A stretch of DNA of 64,000 bases from positions 87,679-151,678 of the forward strand of contig WELB01000204.1 of assembly GCA_009602725.1 (NCBI GenBank), read 5' to 3'. Positions 62,177 to 64,000 of the stretch are shown here, piece after piece. The notes below the pieces were generated by a model. It was not told the origin of the DNA. It made no database searches and saw only the letters and a program-made list of their open reading frames with translations. Position numbers and translations under genes: made by a program. Origin of the DNA: Spirogloea muscicola (taxonomy: Eukaryota; Streptophyta; Zygnematophyceae; Spirogloeales; Spirogloeaceae). Numbering within the stretch: the first letter of the stretch is position 1; each line of letters begins with the position of its first letter.

Positions 62177-64000
62177 TTATGAGTCGTGGTTGCCAACACG
62201 GTGGACATGATAGATGTCCGTATCCCCGTAAGGCAGTTTATGAAAAAATTCAGAAAGTTCCTGAGGTGAGTTGAACAAGTCTAAGCAGCACGTGTTGGCA
62301 AGAGCGACTCTGAGCTCTAACGGTTTGGAAGGAGCACCTAGGCAGATCTCGCAAAGCTTTCGGCAGTTAGAGAGAATCTCATCAAGAAGAACAGTCTCAT
62401 CGAATCCAGGGCAACTCTGCACGTGCAGTGCCTGCAACTGTGAACAAGCACTAAGCAAGTGATGCACGTGTTCGTATTGCATGCTCATGCAGAAGAGACT
62501 CCTGACAGAGTGAAGCTTAAGGCTGCTCCACGCATCCGAAAAGTCAGCATCTCCATATGGGTCTGCATTTCCCATAAGGTGCTCAGGAACATTATCAAGC
62601 TCAAGACCAACCATGCAGCTGAGATTGTTGAGCATCTCCACTAACATCTCGCTGTTGACGATGAAGAGGGCGACCGGCGTATAGAGCCATGGAAGCTCAA
62701 GGACGTGAGACTTGGGCACCATTGTTCCAAGGACAGGAAATGCCGCTCTCCCATGTTCTCGTAATATGATAGTAACGAGCATTTAAGGGTGCGCAAGAGT
62801 GGCAGCCTGTGGTGGTGAGGAACAGCGCCCTCATGGAAGCTGACTCCAAAGAGCTGGAGTGCCTGCAGAATTGGGGTGCACAGCAAAAGGAACTCTAGCA
62901 GATGTGGCCAGTAGATGCTCCATCTCTTCAAGGTGAGAGAAGTGAGCACCTTCATCTGGCCGCTTCGATTGGGTAACATGTCGTCCAGGTCTTGCCATCG
63001 TAAACCACCTCTCTCATGCTTAGGACCTTCGATGGAGAGATCATGCAAACGCAGGCAAGAGGTGATGAAGGCAGCCAACACATCTGGCACTCCATAGAAT
63101 TCCTCAGAATCCAGAAACAAAGATACCACCTCCAGGTGCGCCAGACCAGGCAGCTCTCGTAATTCCTCGTACAAGTGCTTGATCCAGAATTGGTCACTGA
63201 CCAGCTTGGTGAGGAAGGGGCGCTCTGCTAATATTCTCAGCGGCAAATTTGTGGACAGCCCTGAGCACCAGCTCCACTTTACACTCGGAAGGTGGCGGCA
63301 ATTGGCTGCAATTTGCCAGACCCCAGAGGCTGTGATGGTGCTGATGTCTACCAGCTCGAACACCCGAAGCTGCTGTGAATGGTCCGCCACGTGACGCAAG
63401 CCCTCGTCTGATATCGAGGCCTCACCACTGGTACTATGATACCCCAAATAAGAGAGCTTCAAAGACGTCATATGGCGGCAGAGTGACGCGATGATGAGCA
63501 TTTCCTCGTCTGCCAGCACGTGGTGTTGCATCGTCAGGAGGCCGGGAGTCTAAGGCTTTTCTGCAAATACCAGGCAATGCCCTTCTGCAGCCATGGCAGC
63601 TGCAGTCTCTTCGTGCGGTGCAAGTGAACATGAGATGACGGCCGCGCAGTTAGCAGAGCGGCGCAGGGGCTGGCGCTGTGGCTCACCTCGCACATCCACT
63701 CTACGCAGGGCCAGGCTCTCCAGCGCCGTGAGCCGAGAGAGGCTGCGGAAGGCCAAGCATCCGGGGCTCCGCAGGGTCAGCCGCCGGAGGCGCGGCGTGT
63801 GCTCGACAGCAGCGAGCTCTGTGCTCGAGTCCTCGTACAGTATCATGTGGAGCTCGGTGAGGCCCGGGAAGGCCGCCAGGAAGCCCGGGTCCTCGCCCGG
63901 CGGGCGGAACGCTAGGCCGAGGCGCTCGAGCGCGGGCGCGGCAGCCGCCGGCGGGGGCCCGAGCGGCGGCGGCCTCCCGGAAATTTCCAGCGCCTCCAGC
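62177..64000 (-). pseudogene. LRR copy I (F-box/LRR family), frameshifted, runs off the right edge
   Basis: The first unit (63687-64000, start beyond the window) reads LERLGLAFRPPGEDPGFL, FPGLTELHMILYEDSS and LTALESLALRRVDVRG, and ends at GTGAGC 63681-63686. The second part is open from MQHHVLADEEMLIIASLC (63531) through CSGLSTNLPLRILAERPFL and SLEQWCPSLTSLSFHGS to 62,641. A frameshift near 62,670 moves the rest to another frame (MLVEMLNNLSCMVGLELDN, SPQELSEFF, HVHRVGNHDS) ending at 62177. One lesion in otherwise good sequence. Confidence 0.65.

Overview
The window looks nuclear and eukaryotic. It has GC-rich coding sequence with (GCC)n runs, almost no gene-dense stretches, nested LTR retrotransposons, truncated LINE copies and an amplified gene family. 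Four LTR elements carry a primer-binding site TGGTATCAGAGG. That resembles the site complementary to the plant-type initiator tRNA-Met 3' end, so a green-lineage host (an alga or an early-branching plant) is the best guess. I cannot name the species.

Bases 1 to about 25,600 are an LTR-retrotransposon graveyard. The elements are Ty3/gypsy chromoviruses: gag with a CCHC knuckle, a degraded protease, RT, RNase H, integrase and a C-terminal chromodomain. Nesting can be read from 5-bp target-site duplications (TSDs). Element B (2112-13041, TSD GGAAC) interrupts an older element, J. B itself is interrupted by rearranged element A (3345-6516, TSD ACGTC), by a solo LTR (7610-8658) that carries another solo LTR (7907-8445), and by a solo LTR inside its own 5' LTR (11951-12487, TSD GAATA). 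Solo LTR E (14225-19629, TSD CAGTA) is split by element D (14290-18834, TSD CATAG). One LTR of D is split by a 76-bp LINE tail (TSD CCTCCAGG). Further pieces lie at 19,860-22,819 and 24,390-25,660. None of these elements encodes an intact polyprotein.

Bases 25,670 to 64,000 hold nine diverged copies (A-I) of one leucine-rich-repeat family, on both strands. Better-preserved copies start with an F-box, so the likely role is substrate recognition in an SCF-type ubiquitin ligase; this is inferred from the family. Copies B and G have intact long LRR frames. A, C, D, E, F, H and I are frameshifted, truncated or cut by the window edge. The GC-rich F-box end of most copies is damaged by N characters or an odd T53 run, which points to assembly trouble as well as decay. 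Each copy carries conserved 3' flanking DNA, and orphan flanks mark lost copies.

Between the LRR copies lie about 15 fragments of two related LINE-like families. Only the C-terminal domain survives: a zinc motif followed by a region resembling a restriction-like endonuclease. TSD-flanked insertions define both 3' termini. Family 1 ends in a GGGCTG...CAGCCC stem-loop followed by CTTCTTCT. Family 2 ends in a GGCCA...TGGCC stem followed by CACGAAATTTCT. The region appears to be an expanding and decaying receptor-like F-box/LRR cluster peppered with LINEs and bordered by an LTR heap.
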